64,000 bases of DNA from assembly GCF_029761935.1 (NCBI RefSeq), contig NZ_CP121699.1:124001-188000 (forward strand), read 5' to 3'. This document shows positions 46,780 to 55,782 of this stretch, piece after piece. The number at the start of each line of letters is the position of its first letter. Within the stretch, counting starts at the first letter, position 1. Origin of the DNA: Microbacterium testaceum (GTDB lineage: Bacteria > Actinomycetota > Actinomycetes > Actinomycetales > Microbacteriaceae). The position numbers and the translations under genes were made by a program. The notes under the pieces were generated by a model that was not told the origin of the DNA, did no database searches, and saw nothing but the letters and a program-made list of their open reading frames with translations.

Positions 46780-47592
46780 GTGCGTGATCAGCATAATCAG
46801 ACCGCCGTTGCGAACGGGGCCGGCACAACGGCCGAATTCGACGCCGGCGCCCATCGCGCAATCTCCGACTCGTCTCGGATCCGGAGGCGTAGGCGCACCG
46901 ACTGGCGGATGGGCGGACAAGAGGTCAGCAAATGGGACCTGAGGGTCCTTGTGTGCGCGCTTCTCGGGGCAGGAGCCGGAATCCTCGCCAGCGTTGTCCT
47001 CGCCCATTCGAGCGCAGCCGGGGTCGCCGCATTGTCGCTACCCGCGTTGTGGATTGGCCTGTTTGTGCCGGTGGCCTACGCAGTGCTCCGGGGACGCCCG
47101 GCGGGCCTGTTCCGCCTGAGACTCCTCGATGTGCTTTGGGGAGTCGGTTTGGGTGTGGGGCTTCGCCTCCTGCAGGGGAGCTTTAGTGATGCGAATGCCG
47201 CATCGTTTCCTACTGCCACATCCCTCTCGCTTGATCTCGCGACGAGCTCGCTGACAGCGATCGCCCTGGCTGCCGCCCTTATCGGGCCTTTCGTTGAAGA
47301 GATCTTTTTTCGTTCCGTTCTTATCGTCGTCATCTTCCAGATGCTGCGCAGGTCTTTGGGTGCATTCACGGCGGGTGCTACTGCTCTACTCGTGTCTGCC
47401 GGCGCTTTCGTGTGCCTGCACGGGGCGTATGCCCCGCTCTCCCTCTCAAGTGGGTTGCAACTGTTCCTGGTCGGCGGCGTCTGTTCCCTGCTTGTACTGC
47501 TCACGGGCCGGGCTTGGTCTGCAGTTATCCTGCATGTCGTCTACAACGCGATGTACCTCGTACTTGTGGGGGTCGGTACCGCGGGTGCGTAG
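46780..47592 (+). CDS. CPBP-family intramembrane metalloprotease
   Basis: The 270-residue protein has an Arg-rich cytoplasmic N-terminus (about 1-50; RRRRRTDW) followed by about seven or eight membrane helices. The CPBP (Rce1/CAAX-protease-like) motifs are IGPFVEEIFFRSV (EExxxR), FVCLHGAYAPLS and VILHVVYNAMYL (HxxxN). It would cleave within the membrane; substrate unknown. It is the only plus-strand gene inside the polysaccharide region and has no ribosome binding site, so it is transcribed independently. A helper role in envelope assembly is only inference. Confidence 0.82.
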   Translation: MRDQHNQTAVANGAGTTAEFDAGAHRAISDSSRIRRRRRTDWRMGGQEVSKWDLRVLVCALLGAGAGILASVVLAHSSAAGVAALSLPALWIGLFVPVAYAVLRGRPAGLFRLRLLDVLWGVGLGVGLRLLQGSFSDANAASFPTATSLSLDLATSSLTAIALAAALIGPFVEEIFFRSVLIVVIFQMLRRSLGAFTAGATALLVSAGAFVCLHGAYAPLSLSSGLQLFLVGGVCSLLVLLTGRAWSAVILHVVYNAMYLVLVGVGTAGA

Positions 47593-47667
47593 TGCGACGA
47601 ACTTCATCTCCACACCGCGGTGAGGTCTCGCTCGCGTGGATGGACGAGTCAAGCGTCGGGCGGTCTC

Positions 47668-48645
47668 CTAGGCGCTCGGCACGGGCCTGGGCGACGGTAA
47701 GGTCCATGCCGCGCGAGCGTAGGCGGCAAACCGCCTCGCATCGCTGCGATAAGCCGGACGAACCGATGTGAGTAGAGCGAAGACACTGGAGCGAGCGGCG
47801 AAGCCGACAGCGACGACGCCTCGCCACGATGCTGCGCGGAAAGTGCTCGGGTGATAACGGAGAACGAAGAGGTCATACAGGTTCTCAAGCCACACAGTCC
47901 TCACCGGCCCGGAAGAATCGTCACTGCTACCTCCGACGCTGTGGTGCGCGAAGGCCCAAGGGAAGACAGCTACCTTCCAGCCTGCGCTACTTGCGCGGAG
48001 ACAGAATTCCACGTCCTCGGCGTACATGAACCACCGCTCTGAGAGTCCCCCCAAGTTTTGCCAGACGGTCCGTTCAACGAGCATGCAGCCGCCGGACACC
48101 CACTTCAAGAATTCCGGCCGATTCGGCCGGATTTGATCCCGCAGAAGATAGTGCCCACGCAGTCGGGCTGTGTGCCTCCCCAGGCGCGACAGGCCGGATG
48201 AATGCAGGAACATGCGCCTAACCGAGGGCTCGTACCCCGCAGCCATGGTGCGGAATTCCCCAGCACCCTCGATGACGTCTGGGGCTGCAACGCCGACTTC
48301 CGGGTAAGCGCTCATAGCTACAGTCAGAAGACCGATGTTCTCGTAGTCCATCGAAGCGTCGGGATTGAGGAGGAGCAGGAATTTTCCGCTGGCGTTCTCC
48401 GCCGCGCGGTTCACTGCCTTCGCGAAGCCGAGGTTCTCCCCTGACCTGATCAAGATAACTCGCGAGCCGTAGGCACTCTCGATAAAATCTGCGGTGCCAT
48501 CGAGCGAAGCGTTGTCGACCAGGACGATCTCGCAGTTGCCCACGAGTCCATCGATCGCCGCTCGAATAGTGGACCGACTGTTGTACGTGACAATGAGTAC
48601 TGTCACGAGCGGGACGGGGGCGGCCGGTTCATCCGTTTCGATCAC
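47668..48645 (-). CDS. family 2 glycosyltransferase (rhamnosyltransferase-like)
   Basis: From the GTG at 48645 (site aaagag) the protein has 325 residues. It has a GT-A fold with VTVLIVTYNSRSTI, EIVLVDNASLDGT and NPDASMDY (DxD-type metal site). FLKWVSGGCMLVERTVW and ERWFMYAEDVEFCLRASSAGW match the ED-rich acceptor motif of GT2 rhamnosyltransferases. It transfers a sugar from a nucleotide donor to the growing polysaccharide. A longer reading to 48924 overlaps the upstream glycosyltransferase and lacks support. It ends the glycosyltransferase operon. Confidence 0.87.
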   Translation of the reverse strand: MIETDEPAAPVPLVTVLIVTYNSRSTIRAAIDGLVGNCEIVLVDNASLDGTADFIESAYGSRVILIRSGENLGFAKAVNRAAENASGKFLLLLNPDASMDYENIGLLTVAMSAYPEVGVAAPDVIEGAGEFRTMAAGYEPSVRRMFLHSSGLSRLGRHTARLRGHYLLRDQIRPNRPEFLKWVSGGCMLVERTVWQNLGGLSERWFMYAEDVEFCLRASSAGWKVAVFPWAFAHHSVGGSSDDSSGPVRTVWLENLYDLFVLRYHPSTFRAASWRGVVAVGFAARSSVFALLTSVRPAYRSDARRFAAYARAAWTLPSPRPVPSA

Positions 48646-48658
48646 CTTGTCGTCTCTT

Positions 48659-49735
48659 TCATTCTCGCGGTGCCATGGATGCGTACCGTATCCGAGAAGC
48701 GATGTCTTCCCAATCGGACTTGGCGTCTCGCAACCTGTCGACGGGGCCCGCGGTGGCGCGCCTTTGCGGCACGCTTGCGAGGACGGTGGCCAAGGCTGAC
48801 GGTGCGTCTGGATCGACGAACGCATGGGCATCTGGAACAAGCTCCCGCATAACGGGTATGTCGGAGACCACGACCGGCGTACCGAAGAAACGAGCCTCGG
48901 CGGGCGGCAAGCCATAACCCTCATCGCGCGACATGAATATCAGACAACTGGCGTTGGTGTAGAGCCATCTGAGTTCTCCATCCGAAACTCGTCCAGCGAA
49001 TATAACGTGCCCTAAGTCGACCAGCGTGCGAATGTTCTCTGGCAATTCGGTGGTGGCGCCGGAATACTCAGCGCTACCTACGATGATCAGCGGGTGCGTT
49101 GGCGAGAGAAGTCCTGACGAGACCGCCCCGCGAAGAGCGGTGTCGAGGTTCTTTCTCCGGTTCAATCTTCCTACACAAAGCCAGAAGCCATCCCAGTTGG
49201 TCGGCACCCCTTCGGGGGTACGAGGTGACGCGCCCGCGAGCGCCGGCGAGATGGCAAGGCTCGTCGCAAGCACCGGCGAGAGGCGTGGGTGCAGCCTCTT
49301 AATCCGCGCCGCTTCTGTACGCGAGGACGTGAACACGGTCGACGCGCACGCCGCGAGACGGCTCATGGGCCAGAAGTACAGGCGTTCTTTTCGGGTGAAC
49401 CAGTGCGGGGATTCCTCGAAGAGCAGATCATGAATGAACACTGCGTTGCGAGTGAAAGGGGAGGTGTAATTATGCGACACGACAAGGTCCACCTGATGGC
49501 GTCGAGCCTGAGCGGGCAGTTCCACGACATTCGCAAGTGCCTGCGGAGACAGCCGCGTTGTAACAACCCTCGCCTCGGGCGGCACGTCCACAAGGTCTCT
49601 ATGTCTTGCGCGCACGGCGAGAAGTATTTCGTCTTCGGGGAAGCGTCGCGACCATCCGAAGACGATCTCGCGCATTACGGTGCGGTTGGCGATCGGGCCG
49701 CTGTGCCACCAGAACGCGTCAAACAGGACGCGCAT
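48659..49735 (-). CDS. GT4-type glycosyltransferase
   Basis: The 358-residue product has a GT-B fold. The N-terminal half includes DLVVSHNYTSPF and AVFIHDLLFEESPHWFT (about 82-110). The C-terminal half has LCVGRLNRRKNLDTALRG, VIFAGRVSDGELRWLYTNA and the donor-binding ED motif in MSRDEGYGLPPAEARFFGTPVV. The first 16 bases of the gene overlap the end of the upstream DUF1972 glycosyltransferase gene, so the two are coupled. Sugar donor and acceptor cannot be read from sequence. Confidence 0.87.
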   Translation of the reverse strand: MRVLFDAFWWHSGPIANRTVMREIVFGWSRRFPEDEILLAVRARHRDLVDVPPEARVVTTRLSPQALANVVELPAQARRHQVDLVVSHNYTSPFTRNAVFIHDLLFEESPHWFTRKERLYFWPMSRLAACASTVFTSSRTEAARIKRLHPRLSPVLATSLAISPALAGASPRTPEGVPTNWDGFWLCVGRLNRRKNLDTALRGAVSSGLLSPTHPLIIVGSAEYSGATTELPENIRTLVDLGHVIFAGRVSDGELRWLYTNASCLIFMSRDEGYGLPPAEARFFGTPVVVSDIPVMRELVPDAHAFVDPDAPSALATVLASVPQRRATAGPVDRLRDAKSDWEDIASRIRYASMAPRE

Positions 49736-50828
49736 TCAGCGCCCCCCTTAGTGCGGATTCGTAACGTTCGCAGACCGACTCCCAGGTGAACAATTCCTGC
49801 TGACGGCTGCGGGCGGCGAGTGAAAGAGCGGACTGGCGGTCACTATCTTGCATCAATTCGGACACGGTGTTCGCAATTCGACGTGGGCTTGGTTCGGTGA
49901 ATACGCCCGCGTCTCCCAACACCTCGCGATTGTATACAGTGTCTCGGGCAACAGCCGGGGTGCCGCACGCCATTGCCTGAACGAGCGCAGGGTTAGTGCC
50001 ACCGACGCTGTGGCCGTGGAAGTAGACGCCGCAGTTCTGCATGAGCCGGTGGAGAAGCTGATCGTCCGCGACATGTCCAAGCCAGGTGATGTTCGGTGTC
50101 GACTCCGCAAGCAGCCGTGCACAGTCATCGAGTTCTCCGCCGTAGCCAGACGATCCCACAATCACCACCGGCCACGATTTCGCGATTGATTTCGCTGCTT
50201 CGAAGAATTCTGGAATAGTGTTTTCCGGTACGAAGCGGGCGACAACTAATACATAGCCGCGGAACTCCAGGCCAAGCGGTGGTTCACTACTTTGTGCGGG
50301 GGCGTCGCCCCCGTAGGGGATGTAGATCCCGTCCCGACCGAACTTCGCTCCCCACCAGCGCTTGATCTCATGCGCGTCATAAACGAGCGTGTTGGCCCAG
50401 CGTGCTGTGCTCCTCGCGCCGCTGCGAAAGACAGTCTTCGCAATCCGCCCCCACTTGGCACGCTCCCACTCGATTCCATCGACGTTCACGAGTGTCGGGA
50501 TGCGTGCTGCTCGGAGCAGGGGAAGCCAGAACCCGTTCGCAACATTCATGACGAGTGCGACGTCGCAACCGTCCTTGACTGCTCGTCGCACAGATGTGAA
50601 GCCGTATGTGAGAGTACTAAGGGACTTCCGCTCAAATCCTCGCGTGGCGACGGAGTGCACCCGTTGGTCTCGCTCGGGGTCGTCCAATTTCATGGCCTGC
50701 GGTCGTCCATACACGACAACGTCCCACCCGGCGTCGCTCAGGTAGGGCGCAAGCTTTCTCACGGCCGTCTCAAAGCCGCCGTAATAGCTCGGGTAACCGC
50801 GTGTGCCGATGATTGCGACTTTAGGCAA
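49719..50828 (-). CDS. DUF1972 rhamnosyltransferase-like glycosyltransferase
   Basis: The 369-residue protein begins VAIIGTRGYPSYYGGFETAV, the signature of DUF1972 glycosyltransferases such as beta-1,4-rhamnosyltransferase Cps2T/WchF. Further family hallmarks are LVNVDGIEWERAKWG, FIPYGGD-like IYIPYGGDAP, VARFVPENTIPEFFEA and GHSVGGTNPALVQAMACG. It probably adds the second sugar of the repeat unit. It is 39 bases downstream of the preceding glycosyltransferase gene and overlaps the next. Confidence 0.9.
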   Translation of the reverse strand: MPKVAIIGTRGYPSYYGGFETAVRKLAPYLSDAGWDVVVYGRPQAMKLDDPERDQRVHSVATRGFERKSLSTLTYGFTSVRRAVKDGCDVALVMNVANGFWLPLLRAARIPTLVNVDGIEWERAKWGRIAKTVFRSGARSTARWANTLVYDAHEIKRWWGAKFGRDGIYIPYGGDAPAQSSEPPLGLEFRGYVLVVARFVPENTIPEFFEAAKSIAKSWPVVIVGSSGYGGELDDCARLLAESTPNITWLGHVADDQLLHRLMQNCGVYFHGHSVGGTNPALVQAMACGTPAVARDTVYNREVLGDAGVFTEPSPRRIANTVSELMQDSDRQSALSLAARSRQQELFTWESVCERYESALRGALNARPV

Positions 50829-50867
50829 AGTCTGCCTCCTCGTGAGAAATGAATAAGTGCGACACGA

Positions 50868-51869
50868 TCAATCGGGCAAGGCGGCGACGATCTCGCCGAT
50901 CGCTGAGGACATTGTCTTCGTGGAGTGTGACGTCTGAACCCGATGTTGGCCAGCGCGTCCCAGATCCCTCAGCTGCTGGGGGTTGTCCAGGAGTCCGACG
51001 ACAGCTGCTGCCATGGCGCTTGCGTCGCCAGCTGGCGTGAGGCGGCCGGAGGCCTCGTCGACATAATCAGACATCCCGGGTGTGTCTGTCGTGACAACTG
51101 GCCGCCCTGTGGCCGCCGCCTCGAGGGCGACGGTCATCCCGGACACGTGATGATTGAAACGCGTAGCGATAGCCACGATGCAGGCGCGGCCGTAAAGATC
51201 GCGCAGATCTCGATGAGAGAGGCGTTGCACGCGAACAACACCAGCGGGCACCGGATGGTCGGAGGCAGTCTGAACTACGACCTGGGTTTCCGGTCGGGCG
51301 GCCTTGATCTCAGCCATCGCGGCGTACAGCGTTGGTATGTCTCGATCGCGGTCGCCGCCGGCGCTTAGTACAAGCGGCTGGGGAGGGAGGGGCGTTGGCC
51401 TGTAGAAGTCCGTGTCGATACCAAACTTTAAGAAGTGCACCGGTGGGCTGTCGAGGCCGAGGAATGCTTTCACCAACGCGACCTGGGGTCGACTAAGGCA
51501 CCACAGCGCACTCGCTTGCCTAAGGGCCCTCCGGTAGAGGGCTTTGACTGCTCGGTCTCGCGCGTTTACTGGCGGGTCGGTATTCCAGATCACGCCCCCA
51601 ACTACGTGCTCGAATTGGCGGGAAGCTACGAGCCGAGAGACGCTACTCTCTTCCCACCCGATCGCCACACTTTGCCGCTCTGATTGACGAGTCCAAAGTC
51701 GGGGTAGGAATACGTTGCTCGACAACGGGACGGTTTGTAGATTGTACCGATCGTCGAGGCGGTCCAGGCCGTATGGCCAGCGATCCGGTCGTTCTCCCTT
51801 CGCGTGCAACGTCTCCCACTCTGCAATGTCCCATGCGGCGGGAAATCCTATCGAGACGGTGCGGGTCAT
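50868..51869 (-). CDS. GT4-like glycosyltransferase
   Basis: The 333-residue GT-B protein has a divergent N-terminal half (FPAAWDIAEWETLHAKGERPD). The conserved C-terminal half carries VHFLKFGIDTDFYRP, LVLSAGGDRDRDIPTLYAA, RDLYGRACIVAIATRFNHH and MTVALEAAATGRPVVTTDTPGMSDYV, the last being the E(x7)E-like donor-binding motif of GT4 enzymes. The start overlaps the pyruvyl transferase stop (ATGA, 51866-51869). Confidence 0.82.
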   Translation of the reverse strand: MTRTVSIGFPAAWDIAEWETLHAKGERPDRWPYGLDRLDDRYNLQTVPLSSNVFLPRLWTRQSERQSVAIGWEESSVSRLVASRQFEHVVGGVIWNTDPPVNARDRAVKALYRRALRQASALWCLSRPQVALVKAFLGLDSPPVHFLKFGIDTDFYRPTPLPPQPLVLSAGGDRDRDIPTLYAAMAEIKAARPETQVVVQTASDHPVPAGVVRVQRLSHRDLRDLYGRACIVAIATRFNHHVSGMTVALEAAATGRPVVTTDTPGMSDYVDEASGRLTPAGDASAMAAAVVGLLDNPQQLRDLGRAGQHRVQTSHSTKTMSSAIGEIVAALPD

Positions 51870-52909
51870 CGGTTTTCCACTCGGTTCAGAACATCTGACG
51901 AAAGGACGTCGGTTGCCTTGGGAGCGAAAGTCCCCGAACGAAGCACATGCGTGTAATTCTGGAAAATCGGCCCGATTTTCCCGTAGTTGTTCTCCGTAAC
52001 GACATACGGAACGCTGAGTAGGCCAGCCAGCACATGCGCATGCAGTCTGTTCGTGATGACTGCACGCCTGCCCCGCACCAGCGTCAGGCCAGCCAGAAGG
52101 TTCTGCTTTCTATTGAATTCGTTGGCGTGCCGGATCACGCGAAACATGAGCGCACTATTACGGAGCCAGGGGACGACCCGGGCTAACCGTCCTGGCACAC
52201 GCGTCACTTTCCACAGGGCTTTCCGCCAACCGGTCAGGCGCCAGTCGCGCACCTCGTCAGACGGCCCAAGGTTCAGTTCGATCTCCGCGGCGAGATCTCC
52301 AGCCGCTTCCTTGTCCTCGCGCGCCACGACAAGGATGCCTCGACTCTTCCCGCGCGTTTGAGCCTCTCTGGGTGTCCAACCGAGCGCCATGTCGGGGCAC
52401 AGTCGAACATTCACATCGGGCAGAGCAGTACTAGCCCTCTCGAGAGAATCCGTGTCGCGGACGAGCAAGGTGAAGTCGGGATGTGCTGAAAGGATCGCAT
52501 TGGCCTGCGCCGCGCGCGATGGGGACTGGAAATACACGGTCTGCGGGAGCTGAACGATGCGGCGGTCGTGATTGTCAGCTACGATCCGTTCACGAAATTC
52601 CTGAAACTCCGGCCATACGTCTCCGAAGTTTCCGCCTCCATGCAGCAGAATCGGTGTGCTGGGAGCGAGTCGATCCAAGAGCTTGCGGCTGTGCCGGAAA
52701 ATATCAGCTTCGTAGGCGACTCGAACGTGAAGCCGTTTCAAATACTCAATCTCTCCCTGCCAGATCATGTTGTCTCCGACATTCTCATGGGTCGGTATGT
52801 CTAGCAGAACGACCTCAGAAGCGCTCGACAGGGTGTCCTGCAAGACAGAGGAAGTGAACGTCCGAACTGCGTCAAGCGATTCGAATGCGGGAAAGGCGGT
52901 TTCGCTCAC
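51866..52909 (-). CDS. polysaccharide pyruvyl transferase family protein
   Basis: The 347-residue product has the pyruvyl transferase (CsaB/EpsO/WcaK) hallmarks: LLDIPTHENVGDNMIWQGEI near the N-terminus, ILLHGGGNFGDVWPE (about 91-105), RIVQLPQTVYFQS, LLVRDTDSLE, and late VITNRLHAHVLAGLLSVPYVV. It would add ketal-linked pyruvate from phosphoenolpyruvate to a sugar of the polysaccharide, giving a negative charge. It lies 29 bases downstream of the flippase and overlaps the next glycosyltransferase by four bases. Confidence 0.9.
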   Translation of the reverse strand: MSETAFPAFESLDAVRTFTSSVLQDTLSSASEVVLLDIPTHENVGDNMIWQGEIEYLKRLHVRVAYEADIFRHSRKLLDRLAPSTPILLHGGGNFGDVWPEFQEFRERIVADNHDRRIVQLPQTVYFQSPSRAAQANAILSAHPDFTLLVRDTDSLERASTALPDVNVRLCPDMALGWTPREAQTRGKSRGILVVAREDKEAAGDLAAEIELNLGPSDEVRDWRLTGWRKALWKVTRVPGRLARVVPWLRNSALMFRVIRHANEFNRKQNLLAGLTLVRGRRAVITNRLHAHVLAGLLSVPYVVTENNYGKIGPIFQNYTHVLRSGTFAPKATDVLSSDVLNRVENR

Positions 52910-52938
52910 CTAGATATTCCATTCCGGAGGGCGGTTGG

Positions 52939-54489
52939 CTACAGCTTCGCGCGAAGAAGCTCGCGAATTCGCTGGGTGGGAAGGTGGTTTCGCAACACTA
53001 TTGCGAAGACCACCGCGGATACTGCAAATGTGAGCGTACTGTAGAAGGAAAGTGGTTCCAGTCCAGCGAAGAACTGTATTACGGCGGCGACGAAAGCGAG
53101 TATGGCGGAGGCGCTGACTATCGCGAAAATTGCGAAGATACCACTTGCCCGCCAATCATCAGCCCCTAGCTCGAGCACTGAACGAGCCCGCCAGAGGTAG
53201 AGGGGTGCAATGAGCGCGAGGGGGGCGCTGAGGGCCAGCGCGGCGCCGACGATTCCTAGACTGTGCACCAGCGGGAAGACCAGCGCGGCGAAGGCGACAA
53301 GCCAGGTGAGTTGGATTAAGAAGAACGCCCCCGGACGTCCGAGAGCGTCGCCGGCGGGAACCAGCGGAATCTGTATCGCGTTGACGACGAACCCGACGAG
53401 GAGCACGATCATTGTCAGCGAGATGGTGGCAGTCGGAACGGAGGCGCCGAGCCAGAGGTGGACGATGTCGCTCGCGCCGAATACGAGGACGCCTGCGCCG
53501 AGCGCGGACGCGCCGAACGCCGCCGCGCAGAGAGTCGTCAGTATTCGTCTGGCTCTTGGGGGGTCCTCTACAAATTGCCGGCTGAGAGTCGAGCGAAACG
53601 GGTCGACGATCCAGGTGAGTAGCTGGCGGGCAGCCGTGTAGACCCGAAATGCTGCGTTGTAGTAGGTCACGTCGCTTGGGCCCATCAGGCTGCCCACAAC
53701 AACGGTTCCCAGCTGAAGGATGGTCGCTCCTACAAGCGCGACCCCGAAAGAGCGGATACTGTAGCGAAGCATTTTTCGCAGGGCGCTGAAGGCGCCGTGT
53801 CGGAAGGAAATCTTCAACAGCTTGCGCCTCGCAAGTGCGATGACCGCCGCTCCGTGAGGAGTAATCGCGGCGATGACTTCGGCAGCCGCAAGCCAAACGA
53901 TGCTGTCAAAGACCAGGCACGCAGTTAATGTGCCAGCGCAACGTACTGCAATCCCGATGGACTGATTTCTACGTTCAACAGGGAGAAGCCCCGACCCGAT
54001 CAGCGCTGAGGCAAATGGCGAGACAAGAAGGCACGCCAGCATGAGGGTCGCTAGGAGTGCGAGGGCGTTGGCGTCGGCTGACGACACTCCTGCAGCACCT
54101 GCGTTCGACGAGGTGATGAAGATGGCAAGTACTGCGAAGAGCGGTACCACCGCGGTTGCGACCAACATGTTCCACATCAGCCCGCCAGACACGTACTGGG
54201 AGAAGGTGTGGCCTTGGACTCCCGCTCTCGAACGGGAACCGAAATGGACAATGGCAGATCCGACACCCACGTCGGCGTACTGGAGGTAGACAGAAACCGC
54301 GGAGACGAGAAGCCAAAGTCCGTAAGCCCCGCTACCGATGGTTGCGATCACCAGAGGAAGCAGAGCCAGTCCGACAACGATGCCAAGAAGGCCTGCGCCG
54401 GCGCTGCTCAAGATGCCAGCCGCACCACCGTGCTCCTTGTCGCGTCCGCGGAGGGGTCTGCGGGAGGGGGAGCCCGTTCTGTTACCCAT
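52939..54489 (-). CDS. oligosaccharide flippase (Wzx-type, MOP superfamily)
   Basis: The 516-residue protein is strongly hydrophobic with about 12-14 membrane helices, starting GILSSAGAGLLGIVVGLALLPLVIATIGSGAYGLWLL, the typical polysaccharide-biosynthesis/MATE-like N-terminus. The first 22 residues are basic. It would move lipid-linked repeat units across the membrane for Wzy-type polymerisation. It is the first gene of the glycosyltransferase operon; no ribosome binding site or promoter is obvious just upstream, and the preceding 590 bases hold no intact gene. Confidence 0.85.
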   Translation of the reverse strand: MGNRTGSPSRRPLRGRDKEHGGAAGILSSAGAGLLGIVVGLALLPLVIATIGSGAYGLWLLVSAVSVYLQYADVGVGSAIVHFGSRSRAGVQGHTFSQYVSGGLMWNMLVATAVVPLFAVLAIFITSSNAGAAGVSSADANALALLATLMLACLLVSPFASALIGSGLLPVERRNQSIGIAVRCAGTLTACLVFDSIVWLAAAEVIAAITPHGAAVIALARRKLLKISFRHGAFSALRKMLRYSIRSFGVALVGATILQLGTVVVGSLMGPSDVTYYNAAFRVYTAARQLLTWIVDPFRSTLSRQFVEDPPRARRILTTLCAAAFGASALGAGVLVFGASDIVHLWLGASVPTATISLTMIVLLVGFVVNAIQIPLVPAGDALGRPGAFFLIQLTWLVAFAALVFPLVHSLGIVGAALALSAPLALIAPLYLWRARSVLELGADDWRASGIFAIFAIVSASAILAFVAAVIQFFAGLEPLSFYSTLTFAVSAVVFAIVLRNHLPTQRIRELLRAKL

Positions 54490-55082
54490 CGGCAGGGTGG
54501 GCGGTGCCGGTACTGGCTGAGATCCGAGCTGAGAAGTCTGGTGAGCTAAGCGGGTTTGTACGTGCGCTCGACCTTGCCGAGCTGTTGCTGAGGTCGCTCG
54601 ACATCTGGCGGGGTCCCTTCTTAGATTGCTTCATCTCCGGCTCTCCTGGGCTGAACGCTATCAGCAGGCTAGAAACGCTCGATCACCTTCGCGTGAATAT
54701 TGCATTTCTTCTGATGAGGATCTGGGGCTGAAAGTGACGTCTTACGTTCTGTTCGTGGGTGTCATTCAGCTGTGTTGTGTAGCGGTCCGAAACAATGCCA
54801 TCTGCTGGACTGAGAGCCTTCTCAGAAGGGGGGGGCAACCCTCTGCATGGTTGCGTGCATCGCCAGCGGCAGTCGCCTGGATCACGGCGGTGTCGAGAGT
54901 GGGGTCTCCGCGGAACGTGAGCGATGGAGTCGAGGCACAGCGCGAAGCGGGACCTTGCGCGTACTTTTGTAGAGGAGAGTCCAGAGAGCGCTGCGGCGGT
55001 CTCGTCAACTAGATGCATCGCGACCCTTGCCGGGGCTTCCGGGTGACGACGCGTCAACAGCGCGCTCGAGCGAATCAGCCAG
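54490..55082. other. 593-base gap without an intact gene upstream of the flippase
   Basis: No frame on either strand has coding character. Frames up to about 125 codons exist but lack start sites, ribosome binding sites and recognisable motifs. Composition is less GC-rich than the core genome. A run of eight G lies at 54829-54836. The promoter of the flippase operon should lie in the left part, but I cannot place it with confidence. Decayed gene remnants are possible. Confidence 0.4.
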
Positions 55083-55090
55083 ATAGAGAG

Positions 55091-55120
55091 AAGGCCCCGG
55101 ATCGTACGATCCGGGGCCTT
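55091..55120 (-). terminator. strong terminator following tRNA-fMet
   Basis: The whole 30-base block is a perfect inverted repeat (aaggccccggatcgt paired with its complement). On the minus strand it lies seven bases after the tRNA 3' end, between ataag and ctctct. It ends transcription of the tRNA gene. Confidence 0.85.
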
Positions 55121-55127
55121 CTTATTG

Positions 55128-55201
55128 TTGCGGGGGCAGGATTTGAACCTACGACCTCTGGGTTATGAGCCCAGCGAGCTACCGAGCTGCTCCACCCCGC
55201 G
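55128..55201 (-). tRNA. initiator tRNA-Met (CAU)
   Basis: The 74-base minus-strand sequence folds as a tRNA: acceptor CGCGGGG with CCCCGCA, D-arm with GAGCAGCTCGG, anticodon arm GGGCTCATAACCC (anticodon CAT) and T-arm GGTTCAAATCC. The C1:A72 mismatch at the acceptor end and the three G:C pairs of the anticodon stem identify an initiator tRNA. The CCA end is not encoded. It is followed by a strong terminator and stands at the boundary of the polysaccharide region. Confidence 0.95.
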
Positions 55202-55272
55202 GCACAAGAGAAAACATTACCTACAGATGAACGAACCCGCAAATCCGCGCATGCTGCCCGGGAGTGTCGCGA

Positions 55273-55278
55273 GAGAAT
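55273..55278 (+). promoter_or_regulatory. leaderless -10-like element of the DUF6328 gene
   Basis: GAGAAT (fits NANNNT) is followed by aggctg and the GTG at 55285. It supports this start over the in-frame GTG at 55264. Confidence 0.35.
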
Positions 55279-55284
55279 AGGCTG

Positions 55285-55782
55285 GTGAGCAATGATATTG
55301 ATGACCTCGCCGACGGGCGGCCCGAAACGCCGGCACAGCGCGCCGACCGCAACTGGAGCGAGATTCTGCAGGAGTTGCGGGTGTTGCAGACCGGCACGCA
55401 GATCCTCACAGGGTTCTTGCTTGCCCTGGCGTTCCAAGCGTCGTTTAGCGAGCTCGAGACCGCCCAGCGTTTGCTCTACCTCGTGCTCATCTGCCTCGCC
55501 GCACTTAGCGCGGTGGTAGCCCTCGCACCGGTGGCGCTCCACCGCGCCGTGTTCCACCTGCAGGTTAAGCCTGCGCTCGTGAGGGTCGCGCACGACGCCC
55601 TCCGCGCGGCGCTCGCCCTGGTCTCTCTCTTGTTGGTCGGTGTGGTCGCGTTCGTCTTCGACGTCGTCGTAGGGTTTTGGGCGGCCGTGGCGTCCGGGGT
55701 CGTGCTCGGCGTGGTCATCCTCGTACTGTGGATGGTGGTGCCGATGGTGGTCCGGCACCGGGGGAGGGAGAGCGCGCAATGA
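55285..55782 (+). CDS. DUF6328 family membrane protein
   Basis: From the GTG at 55285 the protein has 165 residues. The N-terminal part (RNWSEILQELRVLQTGTQILTGFLLALAFQ) is the family hallmark. Four membrane helices follow (about 39-58, 67-90, 112-130 and 134-155). Function is unknown. Its stop overlaps the ATG of the nitrilase-family gene (ATGA, 55779-55782), a tight coupling that is common in related genomes. The two genes look like core-genome sequence in an otherwise foreign-looking stretch. Confidence 0.78.
   Translation: MSNDIDDLADGRPETPAQRADRNWSEILQELRVLQTGTQILTGFLLALAFQASFSELETAQRLLYLVLICLAALSAVVALAPVALHRAVFHLQVKPALVRVAHDALRAALALVSLLLVGVVAFVFDVVVGFWAAVASGVVLGVVILVLWMVVPMVVRHRGRESAQ

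Noticed and set aside
54829..54836. Second run of eight G as a phase-variation site
   Set aside because: It lies in a gap with no coding frame, so slippage would have no visible effect.
54490..55082. Possible gene fragment upstream of the flippase
   Set aside because: Several frames of 80-130 codons exist but none has a start site, motif or consistent composition, so I record the stretch only as a gap.
55091..55201. Attachment site for an integrated island at tRNA-fMet
   Set aside because: I found no second copy of the tRNA 3' end and no integrase in the window, so an integration event at the tRNA is not supported directly.
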